DNA of 64,000 nucleotides from Ichthyophis bannanicus. Taxonomy: Eukaryota; Chordata; Amphibia; Gymnophiona; Ichthyophiidae. Positions 1 to 10,672 of the stretch are shown here, piece after piece. Below the pieces are notes generated by a model, which ran no database searches, had not been told where the DNA came from, and saw only the letters and a list, made by a program, of their open reading frames with translations. Each line of letters begins with the position of its first letter. Position 1 is the first letter of the stretch. The translations under genes were made by a program, and so were the position numbers. Location of the stretch: assembly GCA_033557465.1 (NCBI GenBank), contig CM066037.1, positions 512,670,686-512,734,685 of the forward strand, read 5' to 3'.

Positions 1-109
1 GAAATGTTCTAAATGTGGCGGTACCATATCCGTCACAGACACCCATGAATGTTGTCTTAAATGTTTATGTCCTGACTGTTCTCCATCAGAGTGTCTCTCC
101 TGCAGAAAG

Positions 110-1742
110 ATGACCAAGAGGGGCCTGCAGAATAGAGCTGCAAAACTCGGTATCCTTTCTGCTGCTGATACAATGTCCGTTGTATCGACATCTTCCAGGG
201 CTTCATCTTCCTCCCATGGATCTCAGGTAACTAAACCTAAGTCTTCTAAGACTGGCCGGTCCTCAAAGGGTAGATCTCCTTCTAAGTATCAAGATGCCAC
301 TGGCGTTACCCTCGAGGAAAGTTCACTGGCAAAACATCCCCGGCGGGAGGCCTTGGTCTCCAAAGCATTAATGGGGCTCCAGAATGTTCCAGAGGCTTCA
401 ACCTCTGCAGAACTACTGGTGCCATGTTCTGGGGTCATGGCCGCTTCCACCGTTACCAACACCCAGGCATCGGCAGGAGTGATGGATCAGAGAATCCTCG
501 CTATCTAACGCAGTCTAGAGGCTCTCTTAGCAGCTTCGGTACCGCTAAGACCGCTATTAACTGTTCCACAGGTATCGGTGCCAGTACCGAGTGCACCTGC
601 CTTGGCAGGTATGCTACCCCCCATGCCAAGCCTTGAGTCTATCTCAGGTATCAAGGGGCCGGTACCGAGACACCCCGATATCGATTTGTACCAAACGTTG
701 CAGGAACACTTGGCACAGAGGTATTTCGAATCCTCTGATTCCGATGACTCTGACTCTGCTGGTACTAGAGCAATCCTTCCGGAGGATCCATCTCCTCCTC
801 CTCAACACAGAATGTCTCCTCCAGAGGACATGTCCTTTCAGGATTTCATACATGATGTAGCTCGAGGTCTTGCAATCACAGTAACTCCAGAAAAGGAACC
901 CAGAGCAGAAGAATTAAAAATTCTTCAATACCCTAAGGCTCCTAAAGAGGCAGCTACCCTGCCCATTCATAGGATCGTGCAGGATCTTATGCTAAGAATG
1001 TGGGAAACCCCTTTAACTGTGTCTCCACACTCCCGACGACTCTATATGATGTAACGAGTTCCAAACTGTCCTGGGTTTCAAAAGACTGTTACCACACCAT
1101 TCAATGGTAGTGGAATCAGCAATGCGTAGGATTAAGAGTGCTAAAACGCATTCCTCCAATCCTCCGGGCCGCGAGTCGAGGACACTCAATGCCTTTGGGC
1201 GTCAATGCTTCCAATCCTCCATGTTGGCAGCCAGGATCAGCTCTTACATCCTCTATATGGGAATGTTCCTCAAAGAAGTTACAGGAGACTTGGAGCTCAT
1301 GAGCCCTCTTCTTCCTGAGGACAAGAGAGGAGATTTTTTTACTCTGGTCATACACGCCCTGGATGTCTCTGTTTGTGAACTGTGTGCAACCTTTGATTGC
1401 TTTCAGTGTATTAGCAGAACCTCTGCTATTTCCATCGGTGCATGTCGTATTGCCTGGCTCCAGGCATCAGACTTGGAACAATGGGTGCAAGAGAAAATGG
1501 GAAATATTCCTTGCACAGGAGAAAATCTCCTTGGCAAGGATTGGCAAGACAAGGCAAATCAGCTTGAATCTGAAAATACTACCTTGAACAGACTATCAGT
1601 CTACAGCCAACCCAGCAAAGAAAGTCAGCCCAGAAACCCTTTTTCAATAAGAAAAATAGCTTTTACCCATCTTGCACCCATAATGCTCACTGTCCAGTTC
1701 ATGTTCCCCCAAAAGGGGAACCAACAGAACAGACAGCAGTAG
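110..1742 (+). pseudogene. DIRS-A gag-like protein, frameshifted
   Basis: Three open pieces (110-508, 578-1054, 1104-1742) in shifting frames match the same order of pieces in the DIRS copies at 38.2-39.4 kb and 45.4-47.3 kb. Shared landmarks are MSFQDFIHDVAR near residue 90 of the second piece, then WETP, then RTLNAFGRQCFQ, ILYMGMFLK and DLEQWVQEKM in the third. The upstream part is Ser/Lys-rich. The assignment as gag rests on its position before RT and on the three-way match inside this window; I recognise no catalytic motif. Frame breaks lie near 508-578 and 1054-1104. Confidence 0.65.
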
Positions 1743-1935
1743 AAGCCACAAGTTCAAAGAACTCAATCGACTCCACAAGCTCAGCCTTCTCAGGGGCTTT
1801 GACTCTTTCCTAGAGAACTTATTCTTTCTGCCCCTGAAAGGTCCAGAACCCCTCACCATTCCAGGAAGGTTATGCCATTTTGCCAACAGATGGCAACAAA
1901 TAACATCAGAGGGGTACAGACTTCACTTCCACAGC

Positions 1936-2720
1936 ATGCCCCTTCCTACAGTCATAAAGCAGTTCAATTCTCAGGTCCCTGTCACCAATCTCTTGGGTCA
2001 GGAGGTCGCATCACTTCTTGCTCAAAGAGCAATAAAAGTAGTACCCATACCCCAACAGGGGACAGGATTCTACTCCCCCTATTTTCTCATTCCCAAGGAA
2101 ACAGGGGGACACAGGCCTATTCTGGACCTCAGAGAATTAAACAAATATCTGTTCCGAGAAAAATTCAAAATGATCTCCCTCGGAACACTTTTCCCATACC
2201 TTCAGAGTCAGGATTGGTTATGTTCTCTTGATCTAAAGGATGCATATACTCATATTCTCATCCATACAGATCACAGGAACGTCCTTCGATTCCTTTTCCA
2301 GGGAAGACACTTCCAATACAGGGTTCTTCCCTTCGGTCTGGCTTCTGCCCCAAGAGTCTTCACAAAATGCATGGCAGTAGTAGCAGCATTCCTGAGAACT
2401 CTGGGAATATTCGTCTTTCCCTACTTAAACAACTGGCTCATTTGAGCACCAACAGCTCCAGAAGCCAGCTTTGCTCTTTCTCGCACTCTGCGAATCCTTC
2501 GGTATTTGGGACTGGTCATAAACCTCCCAAAATCTCATCTCACCTCTTCGCAGTTTCTAGAATTCATAGGGGCTCATCTAGACACAAGGCAGTCAAGGGC
2601 TTTCCTGCCACAGCCACGTTGTCTTTGTATAAGACAGCTGGCATCCCAAGCAGCTCTGAAGGTCTTCCTGACTGCTCGGGAAATGCTTCAGCTCCTCGGG
2701 CATATGGCATCCACTGTCGT
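1936..2720 (+). pseudogene. DIRS-A reverse transcriptase, RNase H truncated
   Basis: The 169-residue open piece at 1936-2445 carries the DIRS RT signature in order: GFYSPYFLIPK, RPILDLRELNKYL, LDLKDAYTHI, QYRVLPFGLASAPRVF and FPYLNNWLI. The last is the active-site box, normally YLDDWL in this clade. Both catalytic aspartates read as asparagine here, so the enzyme would be dead even without the stop after NNWLI. Downstream, in another frame, NLPKSHL and LEFIGAHLDT continue the RT and LLGHMAST begins the RNase H connection, where the coding sequence is cut by the internal deletion. Confidence 0.85.
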
Positions 2721-3554
2721 CTCTCAAGGAACTACAATTACCAGGTAAGTGTAATTTCAATTTTTTTTACCAACATAGAAAATTTCATAAATTTGACAAG
2801 GATCAATTTTTGAAAGAAATGATTCCTCAACTTCAAATTGATTCCAAGGACATTGATTTACCCATTAATAAATGGAATTCTTCTTTATACCAAGCAGCAT
2901 CGGCTCGTATTAATTTTTAAAATCATAAACTTCATAAAAGGATTGGAGCAGTTTGGTTCACGAAAGAGGTTCGTCTTTTAAAAAGAAAACTTAGGTCAGA
3001 AAGGAAATGGAGGAAATATAAAAATTTAATGGACAAATTATCCTTCTGCAAAATTCTCAAAGATTACAAATCTTTATTAAATAGTATTAAACGTGATTAT
3101 CATATTAAATTATGTCTGCTCTGAATAAACCAAGAGAATTATTTGACATAGTTAAAAAAAATTAACAAGTAATCCTAAGTAAGGCAATTCCATGCTCGCT
3201 TCAGATGCATCTACAATGGCTAATTTCTATAAAGAAAAGGTGGGCATTGTAACTTTACCTTTACATCTTTTTAATTTATCAACTCCTTCCAATATTCAAG
3301 GTTGGAGTAAATTTACTACTATAACTTATAGACAACTGGATGATATAATAAATCTATTAAAAACCACTACTTCTGCTCTAGACCCTTGTCTAGCCTCATG
3401 GATTCATATGTCTCGTGATATATTGATCACTTGAACAAGGTTACATTCCAGACATCCTAAAAAGTGCCTCTATCCATCCACTTTTTAAAGGTAAGAAGCT
3501 TGACATTTCTAAGCCAAGCTCATACAGACCAATTTCTAGTTTACCTTTTATGGC

Positions 3555-3569
3555 AAAAATATTAGAAAA
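3555..3569 (+). repeat. 15-bp target-site duplication, left copy (right copy 4258-4272)
   Basis: AAAAATATTAGAAAA occurs exactly at both edges of the palindromic insert. It encodes part of the interrupted LINE RT (KILEK) on each side. Confidence 0.9.
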
Positions 3570-4257
3570 CAAAACCACAGGAGAAGAGAGTATCCGCAAC
3601 AGCAAGCACAAGCAAAAACGGACCACCAAAGACCAGGCCTACACACAGGTATATGGATATATAAAAAACCTTTTTTATTGGAGGACCCTTTTTTTATTTT
3701 TTAACATGTGGCCTTCTTCAGGGGTCTAAAACAAAAACAGACATATTAAAATGTACAATCATAAAATACCTCATAGACAATGCATAAAACAATTACATAC
3801 AAAAATAAAACAGTTTCTCTAAAAATTACATAGAAGTTTAAAAGCCACAGAACACTGAAGTGTGGGGAACCATGTATCAAAAAGGATAATACATTACCAC
3901 AGCAGGAGAGCAACAACATGTATGAAATGGGAGAAACCTCTCCTTAATCTGTGTAAGATAAAACCATAAAAATATTTTATTGAAGATAAATAACATCATC
4001 TCTAAAAAAAAAAAACCCATCACATCACAAACACAAGCATATAGAATAAATAAAAATAAAAAGTGCAATTGTAGGGTAACATCTAAAAACTGTGATGCAG
4101 CTTGACGTAGCCGTAACTGATTGTACAGTTTTATGATTGTACATTTTAATATGTCTGTTTTTGTTTTAGACCCCTGAAGAAGGCCACAGTTTAAAAAATA
4201 AAAAAAGGGTCCTCCAATAAAAAAGGCCTGGTCTCTGGTGGTCCGCTTTTGCTTGTG
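3570..4257. mobile_element. 688-bp palindromic insertion in the L2 LINE, Penelope-like (inferred)
   Basis: The insert is bounded by a perfect 15-bp direct repeat, AAAAATATTAGAAAA, at 3555-3569 and 4258-4272. Removing the insert and one copy restores the LINE reading frame (MAKILE-KAVLQ). The ends are inverted repeats: 3607-3766 against 4129-4257, with an indel of about 30 bp. Each arm contains ACCCCTGAAGAAGGCC and its AT-rich continuation. The left side has 38 extra bases (3570-3606) outside the palindrome. No coding region is visible. Architecture and CCTGAAGAAGGC-type motif resemble the larger palindrome at 10.6-15.2 kb, hence the inferred class; a fold-back DNA element is the alternative. 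Confidence 0.7.
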
Positions 4258-5640
4258 AAAAATATTAGAAAAGGCAGTTCTCCAACTTCAATCTCATGTG
4301 GATAGCTATGCTCCGCTTGATCATCAACAGCATGGATTTAGAATTGGGCATAGTATAGAAACTCTAATTTTGTCATTAATGGATAGGCTTCTCAAGGGAA
4401 TTGATAAACCTAATTCAGATTTCATTTTAATATTTCTTGATATTTCAACAGCTTATGATTCTATTTTGCATGATTATTTTTTAGACTGCAAGAAATCTGT
4501 TTAAAAGAGAAAGTTCTGTCATGGTTTAAATTATATCTATCAAATCGCACCATTCAAGTAAAAATGGGTACATTTTCAAAAGCTAGGCATTCCTCAAGGA
4601 TCCACGTTCTCTCCTTTTTAATTTATACATCCAACCAATCTGTAGCATAATTAAGTCACAGCATCTTTTACCATCTTTATGCTGATGACATTATGTTATA
4701 TACTCAATTCAATACCAATCAACTACAATTAGATAAAATAAATGAATGCTTCAGCAGTATCACCACTTGGTTAGCTGGCCATAATTTGTTTTTATTTTAT
4801 TTTTTACATTCTCTTATATACTTATATAAAAATTTATCTTTTTAAATTTTGATAAAACAGAATGTCTCGTTATAACAAAAGATAACTACTTTATACCTCT
4901 AGATTTACTCAATTTAAAAGGAGCAAGTATTCAAAGTTAAAAAGGAAGTCAGATACTTGGGAGTTACACTTGATCAACAGCTTAGTTTTTCAAAGCATGT
5001 GAGCAATGTAACAAAGGCTATTTATTCCAAATTAAAGATGTTTCAGCATTTAAGACCGCTTCTCTCTGCAGATGATTTTAGAACGGTAATTCAGGCAATT
5101 ATATCTTCTCATCTGGATTTCTGTAACGCTTTATGGGTCTCCTGAAGCAAATTATTAATAGGCTTCAGCTGGTTCAAAACACGGCAGCAAGAGTTATCCT
5201 ACAAATCCCTATCAAAGAGCACATTACTCCAATCTTGAAACATCTGCATTGGCTTCCTATTGAAAGCAGGATTAAATTCAAAGTCATTCATACAATTTTT
5301 AAATTAATCCAGAATCATCGTCTTGCTTAAAAGAACTTATACAAATCACTCCTAGCAACAGAATACGGACAAGCATATCTAAAAATTTGCTGAAAATTCC
5401 TTTTGAATTCAAATCTTACAGTGCATCTACGTCAGAGGGCTTTTTCTTTGTGCTCCTTTTTTATGGAACTCGCTCCCTCAACAGATTAGATCTTCTGATG
5501 ATCCAAAGTCCTTTAGAAAACTTTTAAAAACCTTCCTTTTTAAGGACTACTTTGGTGATTTAATTCCTTAAACATATCTATAATTTTATTTTAGAATGTT
5601 TCTTTTCATATGTTAATATTTCAGTGATTCTGAGAACTAG

Positions 5641-5934
5641 ATACTGTATGCAAATGGGTTAGGGTTAGGAATCAGCAAAGAAATGTAACATGTATAATCA
5701 GCTTATAGCTGTAGAGGAACTACTGAGTGGTTCTACACAGATTAAGGTTATGCTTATATTCTGATAATGCCCTGAAACAGGAAGTAAAACTAGGGTTCAT
5801 AGATGTTCATTACCGTTGGTTGAGGACTAACAGTTCAAGATTGTTCTGTAGAGGCTATGTACCGGCTTTGAAATGGTTAACTAGGCTTCTTGCTAAAGAA
5901 GTTGCAGATAGAGGACAAAATTGATGGATCTGAG
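5641..5934. other. Unassigned intronic sequence
   Basis: Between the fading L2 3' end and the GC-rich tandem block I see no motif, repeat pair or credible coding frame. The 65-residue open frame at 5727-5924 matches nothing I recognise. Confidence 0.5.
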
Positions 5935-6262
5935 TGTGGTTTTGAGTTTTTGAAGTATCCGCCTCAGGTCCCTGCCTAAGGGCCATGCCAAAGGGCCCTC
6001 TGGTGAGGGCCTGCCAGGCGCGGGCGCACCAGATGGCGCTTCCTTTAAATGGAGTGGCGAGCCCCTGATTTGGCCAGAGTCAGCGATTATGTCCTCGTGC
6101 TGGCCCACTCCAACCCCGAACGGAGGAGCTGTGGAGGAGGATGTCTGTGTCCCTTGGCTTTCGCGCCCAATAGCGCTTCTTTTAAATGGAGCGGCAAGCC
6201 CCTGATTGGGCCGGAGCAGGTAAGCATGTCCTCATGCTGGCCCCAGAGGAGGATGTCTGTGT
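5935..6262. repeat. GC-rich tandem duplication, unit about 145 bp
   Basis: Two diverged direct copies share GCGCTTC, TTTAAATGGAG, GGCGAGCCCCTGAT / GGCAAGCCCCTGAT, ATGTCCTCGTGCTGGCC / ATGTCCTCATGCTGGCC, and GAGGAGGATGTCTGTGT. The second copy begins about 145 bp after the first. The block is much richer in GC than its surroundings and abuts an antisense LINE-B fragment. It could be the tandem 5' UTR of a retroelement, but that is only a guess. Confidence 0.6.
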
Positions 6263-7035
6263 TCTGGCTCACTTTGTCTACCTGTTCGTTCACACCTTCA
6301 AAAAAAATACAACAGATTAGTAAGGCAAGACCTTCCTTGTTCTTTATAATGATTTCTACAATTTTGCCCGGTACTGATGTCAGGCTCACCAGTCTGTAGT
6401 TTTCCAGATCACCCCTGGAACCTTTTTTTAAAAAATTGGCATTGCATCTTCAGGTATTACAGGTGATTTTAATAATAGTTCACAGATTATTAATAGTAAG
6501 GCTTCATCTCATATTTCAGTTCTTCCAACACCTTCAGATGTGTACTATCAGGTCCAGGTGATTTGCTACTCTTTAGTTTATCAAATAGTTGCAATATGTC
6601 TTCTCAGTTTATCGATATTTCTTTCAGTTCTTCCGATGCACCTTTAAATCCATTTAAGTCATGAGTAATTTCCCTACATTATCTTCAGTAAAGACCAAAG
6701 CAAAGAATTAATTCAGTCTTCGCTATGGCCTTGTCTCCTTTTTGTGCCCCTTTTACTGTTCTGTCATCTAATGGTTCAACTGACACTCTCACAGGCTTTT
6801 TTGCTATGAATGAACTTGAAAAAGGGGTTTCTTTATTATGCATTTTTGCTTTCACGAATAGTGGGGGTTTTTTTGTTTTCAAATTCTTTTTGCTTCCCTC
6901 CTTCAATACCTTTCATCTAACTTGCCAGTGCTTATGTTTCCTGTTTTCATCATTTGACTCCTTTTTCCATTTCCTGAAAGATGCTTTTTTTTGGCAACAA
7001 TAGCCTCTTACCTCGCCTTTAAACCATGCTGGCAG
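6263..7035 (-). mobile_element. LINE-B (CR1-like) fragment, linker to RT N-terminus, antisense
   Basis: On the minus strand the translation gives the pre-RT linker and early RT of the family called LINE-B here, ending with YRLVSLTSVPGKIVEIIIKNK and then CIFFEGVNEQVDK (6389-6270). Compared with the LINE-B copy at 16.2-16.4 kb (MVETIIKNK, then CEGVNKQVEKGE), about 25 residues including HGFRQGRSC are missing. The upstream linker region extends to about 7035. It directly abuts the plus-strand LINE-B 5' part, so the two pieces are opposed. Confidence 0.7.
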
Positions 7036-7049
7036 TTTTTTAGACATCC

Positions 7050-7652
7050 TTCGCCCAAGAATGCATGGTTTGGAAGAAAGTATCCTTGAAGGATACTATC
7101 AAAAGCAGAGAGGTTCCAAAAAAGAGTAAAGTAGCCCAAATGCCCTTGAGTATGGAGCAGACAGAGCTTAAAGATTCCAAATTACCCATGCCTACCAATA
7201 GCCAGATTAATATGAATAAAATACAGTCTCTAAAATGGATTGGAATATCAGAGACATGGTGGAAGGAGGACAACCAGTGGGACACTGATACCTGGATCCA
7301 AACTATATCATAATGGTAGAACTGATCAAATTGGTGGAGGGGTTGTGCTCTGTTAGAGAGGGCATTGAGTCAGAAAGGATTAAAGTTTTGCAGGAAACAA
7401 AATTTGCTGTAGAATCTCTATGGATTGAAATTCCATGTAAAAAGGGGAAGGCGATGGCAGTGGGGGGTGTACTATCGACCGCCTGGCCAGAATGAACAAA
7501 TGGATGACAAAATGCTCAAAGAAATCGAGGAAGCTAACAAAAGTTACAGCACAGTAATTATAATGGATGATATAAATTACCTCGGTATCGACTGGGTCAG
7601 TGTCACGGCAGGACATGCTGGGGAGATAAAGTTCCTAGATGAAATAAATGAC
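7050..7652 (+). mobile_element. LINE-B, 5' endonuclease part (continues at 15,251 after the CR1-A insertion)
   Basis: This is a plus-strand CR1-like LINE. Its translation includes ISETWWKEDNQWDTDT, SVREGIESERIKVLQETK, ESLWIEIPCKKGK, MDDINYLGIDWVSVTAGHAG and IKFLDEIND. These are the N-terminal and middle parts of the apurinic-type endonuclease domain. The same segment appears antisense at 17.6-18.6 kb. In that copy FLDEI is followed within a few codons by EQLVHEP, exactly the sequence that appears here only at 15,255. So 7050-7652 and 15,251-17,610 are one LINE split by a later insertion. Confidence 0.7.
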
Positions 7653-7809
7653 GCATCTTTGGTAGTAGACTGGCTAATCTACTGAAGAGGGCTTTAAACT
7701 AGATTCGTTGGGGATAGGTGAAGAAAGCCCCCAGGTAAGTGAAAGCCCCCAGGTAGGTGATACATTAAATACCTTTATGGAAATGGGTAACAGGGGTAAC
7801 ATATGGAAA

Positions 7810-8661
7810 GCAGTGTGTATAAATGCCCGTAGCATGGGAAATAAGGTCCCTGATGTTGAAGCTTAGGTGGGAGTGGCTGACATGGATTTAGTGGCAGTTA
7901 CAGAAACATGGTTCACAGAAAACCATGACTGGGATGTAACTATACCTGGCTAAACTTTATTCAGAAAGGACAGGGTACGAAGAAGGGGAGGAGGAGTGGC
8001 ACTGTATGTAAAAACTACTATTAAAGCTTTGGAATTACAGAGCTTAAAAGGGAGAGAGGAGGCATTGTGGGTTAAACTAGAAAGAGGGAAAGAGAAATCT
8101 ATTTGCATTGGTGTGATATACAGACCTCCCTCACAAGAGGAAGAGGTGGACAGAGAGTTAATTGAAGACATACGCAGCATTGCTAGGAAAGGGGAAGTGC
8201 TACTGATAGGAGATTTCAATATGCCAGATGTTGATTGGCACATTCCTGCTGCAGTATCATCTAGAAGTAAGGAGATCCTGGATTCTCTACAGGGAGAACT
8301 ATTCAGGCAATTGGTAACAGACCCCACACGTGAAGGGACCATACTGGACTTGGTGCTTACCAATGGTGAAAGTGTTTCTGATGTTGTAGTGGGAGACCAT
8401 TTTGCATCCAGTGATCACCAGATGGTGTGGTTCAGTATTAGGACTAGGGCTGTTAGAATCCATTCCAGGGTGAGGATCTTAGACTTTAGGAAGACTAACT
8501 TTGCGAAGATGGGCCAATACCTCAGGGAGTCGTTAGTGGGATGGGAACAGCAGGGGGATGTAGAAAAACAGTGGGCAAAACTGAAAGGGGATATTTTAAG
8601 GGCAACCAACCTTTTTGTTAAAATGGTAAATAAAGGCAAAAGGAAAAGGAGACCGCTATAG
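7810..8661 (+). pseudogene. CR1-A ORF2 endonuclease domain
   Basis: The translation runs INARSMGNKV, MDLVAVTETWFTENHDWD, GGGVALYVKTTI, GVIYRPPS, LLIGDFNMPDVDW, GTILDLVLTN and SSDHQMVWFSI. These match the exonuclease-endonuclease-phosphatase fold of CR1 LINEs: the TETW glutamate, the GDFN aspartate/asparagine pair and the SDH histidine are present. In-frame stops occur at about 7865 (EA*VGV), 7953 (PG*TL) and 8659. The open 221-residue piece is 7996-8661. The linker after the stop (VKKKREAFMKYKRS, KTFFRYISEKRKGKSG) is still readable. Confidence 0.85.
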
Positions 8662-8951
8662 TTTTCTAAGGAAGTAGCTGAAAAAGTGAAGAAAAAGAGG
8701 GAGGCCTTCATGAAATACAAGAGATCACAGAGAGAGAAAGACAGGCATCTGTATTTGGAAAAACTTAGAGAAGCTAGCAAAGTAGTCAAGAAGGCAAAGA
8801 TTCAAAAGGAGGAGGAAATAGCCAATGCAATAAAATGGGGGGATAAGACATTTTTCAGATATATTAGTGAGAAGAGGAAGGGCAAAAGTGGTATTGTCAG
8901 ACTCAAGGGTGTGGGGGGGAATATGTAGAAGCTGATAAGGATAAAGCGGAA

Positions 8952-10553
8952 TTGCTTAACAAATATTTTTGTTCTGTGTTCACAGATGAAGAACCAGGAG
9001 CAGGACCTCAGAAAACACCCACAAATAGGAACAGAAGCGAAGGACATCTTGAACAATTTTCAGAAGACTGTGTTCGTGAGAAACTAGCTCAACGTAAAGT
9101 AGACAAAGTGATGGGACCGGATGGGATACACCCTAGAATACTGAGGGAACTTGGGGACGTTCTAGCAACTCCACTGACTGACCTTTTCAATGCCTCGGAG
9201 TCGGGAGTGGTGCCAAAGGACTGGAGAGAGGCTCATGTGGTGCCTTTACACAAAAGCAGAAGTAAGGATGTGGTTGAAAACTACAGGCCGGTTAGTTTAA
9301 CTTCGGTGGTGAGTAAATTATTGGAAACGCTGCTGAAAGAGAAAATAGTGAGGTTTCTGGAGTCCAGCGGATTACAGGATCCGAGGCAACATGGATTCAC
9401 CAGAGGCAGGTCTTGTCAGACAAATCTGATTGATTTCTTTGACTGGGTGACCAGGGAGTTGGACCGAGGGAGAGCTCTAGATGTGGTGTATTTAGATTTC
9501 AGTAAAGCCTTTGACACTGTTCCTCACAGGCGACTTATAAACAAACTGAGCACCCTAGGGATGGACTCTAAAGTTACTGCTTGGGTTAGAAATTGGTTGG
9601 GTGGGAGGCGACAAAGAGTACAAGTAAATGGAGCTCACTCTGAGGAGAAGGATGTTACCAGTGGTGTGCCCCAGGGATCTGTCCTTGGTCCGATTCTTTT
9701 TAACATCTTTGTTAGTGATATAGCGGAAGGGCTGTCTGGTAAGGTTTGCCTCTTTGCAGATGATACCAAAATCTGCAATAGAGTAGACACCCAGGAAGGT
9801 GTAGATAACATGAGGAGGGATCTAGCTAAGCTTGAAGAATGGTCTAGAATTTGGCAGCTGGGATTTAATGTTAGAAAATGTAAGGTCATGCATTTGGGCT
9901 GCAGTAATCCAAGGGAGCAATACAGTATAGGAGGTGAAGTACTTTTGTCCACTAAAGAAGAGCGGGACCTAGGCATGGTTGTGTCTGATGATCTTAAAGT
10001 AGCTAAACAGGTAGAAAAGGCGACGGCAAAAGCTAGAAGGATGCTTGGGTGCATACGGAGAGGAATGGCTAGCAGAAAAAAGGAGGTGATAATGCCTCTG
10101 TATAAGTCTTTGGTGCGACCTCATTTGGAGTATAGTGTGCAATTCTGGAGACCGCACCTTCAAAAGGATGTGAACAGGATGGAGTCGGTGCAGAGGGTGG
10201 CTACCAAAATGATTAGTGGGCTTCATTATAAAGCATATGAGGACAGACTTAAGGATCTTAATATGTACACCTTAGAGGAAAGGCAGGATAGAGGTGATAT
10301 GATTGAGATGTTTAAATACCTCCGTGGCATAAATGTTCAGGGAGAGAGCCTCTTTCAATTGAAAGCAAGTTCTTCTACGAGGGGACATGGGATGAGGGTG
10401 AAGGGAGATAGATTCCGGAGTGATATGCGGAAATATTTCTTTACGGAAAGAGTAGTGGATCCGTGGAATAGTCTCCCAGTCGAGGTGGTAGAGATGAGGA
10501 CAGTAACTGAATTCAAAAAAGCATGGGACCAACACAGAGGATCTCTAAGGTAA
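8952..10553 (+). CDS. CR1-A reverse transcriptase, 533-residue intact open frame
   Basis: The intact open frame contains the whole RT: GPDGIHPRILREL (about residue 55), ENYRPVSLTSVVSKLLE, RQHGFTRGRSCQTNL, motif A VVYLDFSKAFDTVPH, SGVPQGSVLGPILFNIF, and the catalytic box FADDTKI. CR1 C-terminal landmarks follow (RRMLGCIRRG, MPLYKSLVRPHLEY, LNMYTLEERQDRGD, FFTERVVDPWNSLP). It ends in TAA at 10,551-10,553. All catalytic aspartates are present. The true ORF2 starts far upstream in the endonuclease; the listed start is only the first methionine after the frame break. It would not produce a complete ORF2 protein. Confidence 0.85.
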   Translation: MLNKYFCSVFTDEEPGAGPQKTPTNRNRSEGHLEQFSEDCVREKLAQRKVDKVMGPDGIHPRILRELGDVLATPLTDLFNASESGVVPKDWREAHVVPLHKSRSKDVVENYRPVSLTSVVSKLLETLLKEKIVRFLESSGLQDPRQHGFTRGRSCQTNLIDFFDWVTRELDRGRALDVVYLDFSKAFDTVPHRRLINKLSTLGMDSKVTAWVRNWLGGRRQRVQVNGAHSEEKDVTSGVPQGSVLGPILFNIFVSDIAEGLSGKVCLFADDTKICNRVDTQEGVDNMRRDLAKLEEWSRIWQLGFNVRKCKVMHLGCSNPREQYSIGGEVLLSTKEERDLGMVVSDDLKVAKQVEKATAKARRMLGCIRRGMASRKKEVIMPLYKSLVRPHLEYSVQFWRPHLQKDVNRMESVQRVATKMISGLHYKAYEDRLKDLNMYTLEERQDRGDMIEMFKYLRGINVQGESLFQLKASSSTRGHGMRVKGDRFRSDMRKYFFTERVVDPWNSLPVEVVEMRTVTEFKKAWDQHRGSLR

Positions 10554-10583
10554 AAAGTGGACTGTTGTAGTTGTTGATATGGA

Positions 10584-10600
10584 AGGACAGACTAGATAGG
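10584..10600 (+). repeat. 17-bp target-site duplication, left copy (right copy 15,193-15,209)
   Basis: AGGACAGACTAGATAGG is found once at 10,584-10,600 and once at 15,193-15,209. Joining them restores the CR1-A 3' UTR. This defines the insertion borders of the 4.6-kb palindrome. Confidence 0.92.
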
Positions 10601-10672
10601 AAACACAAGGAGGAGCAGGCCTCCTGCAAGCAATATAAGACGACACAAGGAGCAGGAGACGTTGGATGAACA

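Larger units (their letters stand above)
1..2759 (+). mobile_element. DIRS-type retrotransposon copy A, 5' cut by window, internally deleted
   Basis: DIRS elements are tyrosine-recombinase retrotransposons with gag, RT-RNase H and YR genes between inverted termini. Here a gag-like region (110-1742) is followed by a DIRS-type RT (1936-2445) and the start of RNase H. The coding sequence then stops abruptly near 2720 and is joined to about 40 bp matching the right terminus of the DIRS element ending at 32,633 (CTCAAGGAAC, then CAGGTAAGTGTAATTTC). The YR gene and ICR are therefore deleted. The left terminus lies before the window. Multiple stops and frameshifts make it inactive. It sits directly left of an L2-like LINE. 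Confidence 0.8.
2765..5640 (+). mobile_element. L2-like LINE, degenerate, interrupted at 3570-4257
   Basis: Conceptual translation in shifting frames gives an L2-type ORF2. The pre-RT linker comes first (KWNSSLYQAASARI, then KRIGAVWFTKEVRLLKRKLR near 2940). The RT start (SYRPISSLPFMAKILE) is broken by the palindromic insertion and resumes at 4258 with KAVLQLQSHVDSYAPLDHQQ. RT motif A is FLDISTAYDS (4430). The C-terminal region is at 4957-5330 (GVTLDQQLSFSKHV, SHLDFCNALW, RLQLVQNTAARVIL). The 3' end grades out near 5640. Stops and frameshifts are frequent, so this is an old copy. The left border abuts the DIRS-A right terminus. Confidence 0.8.
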
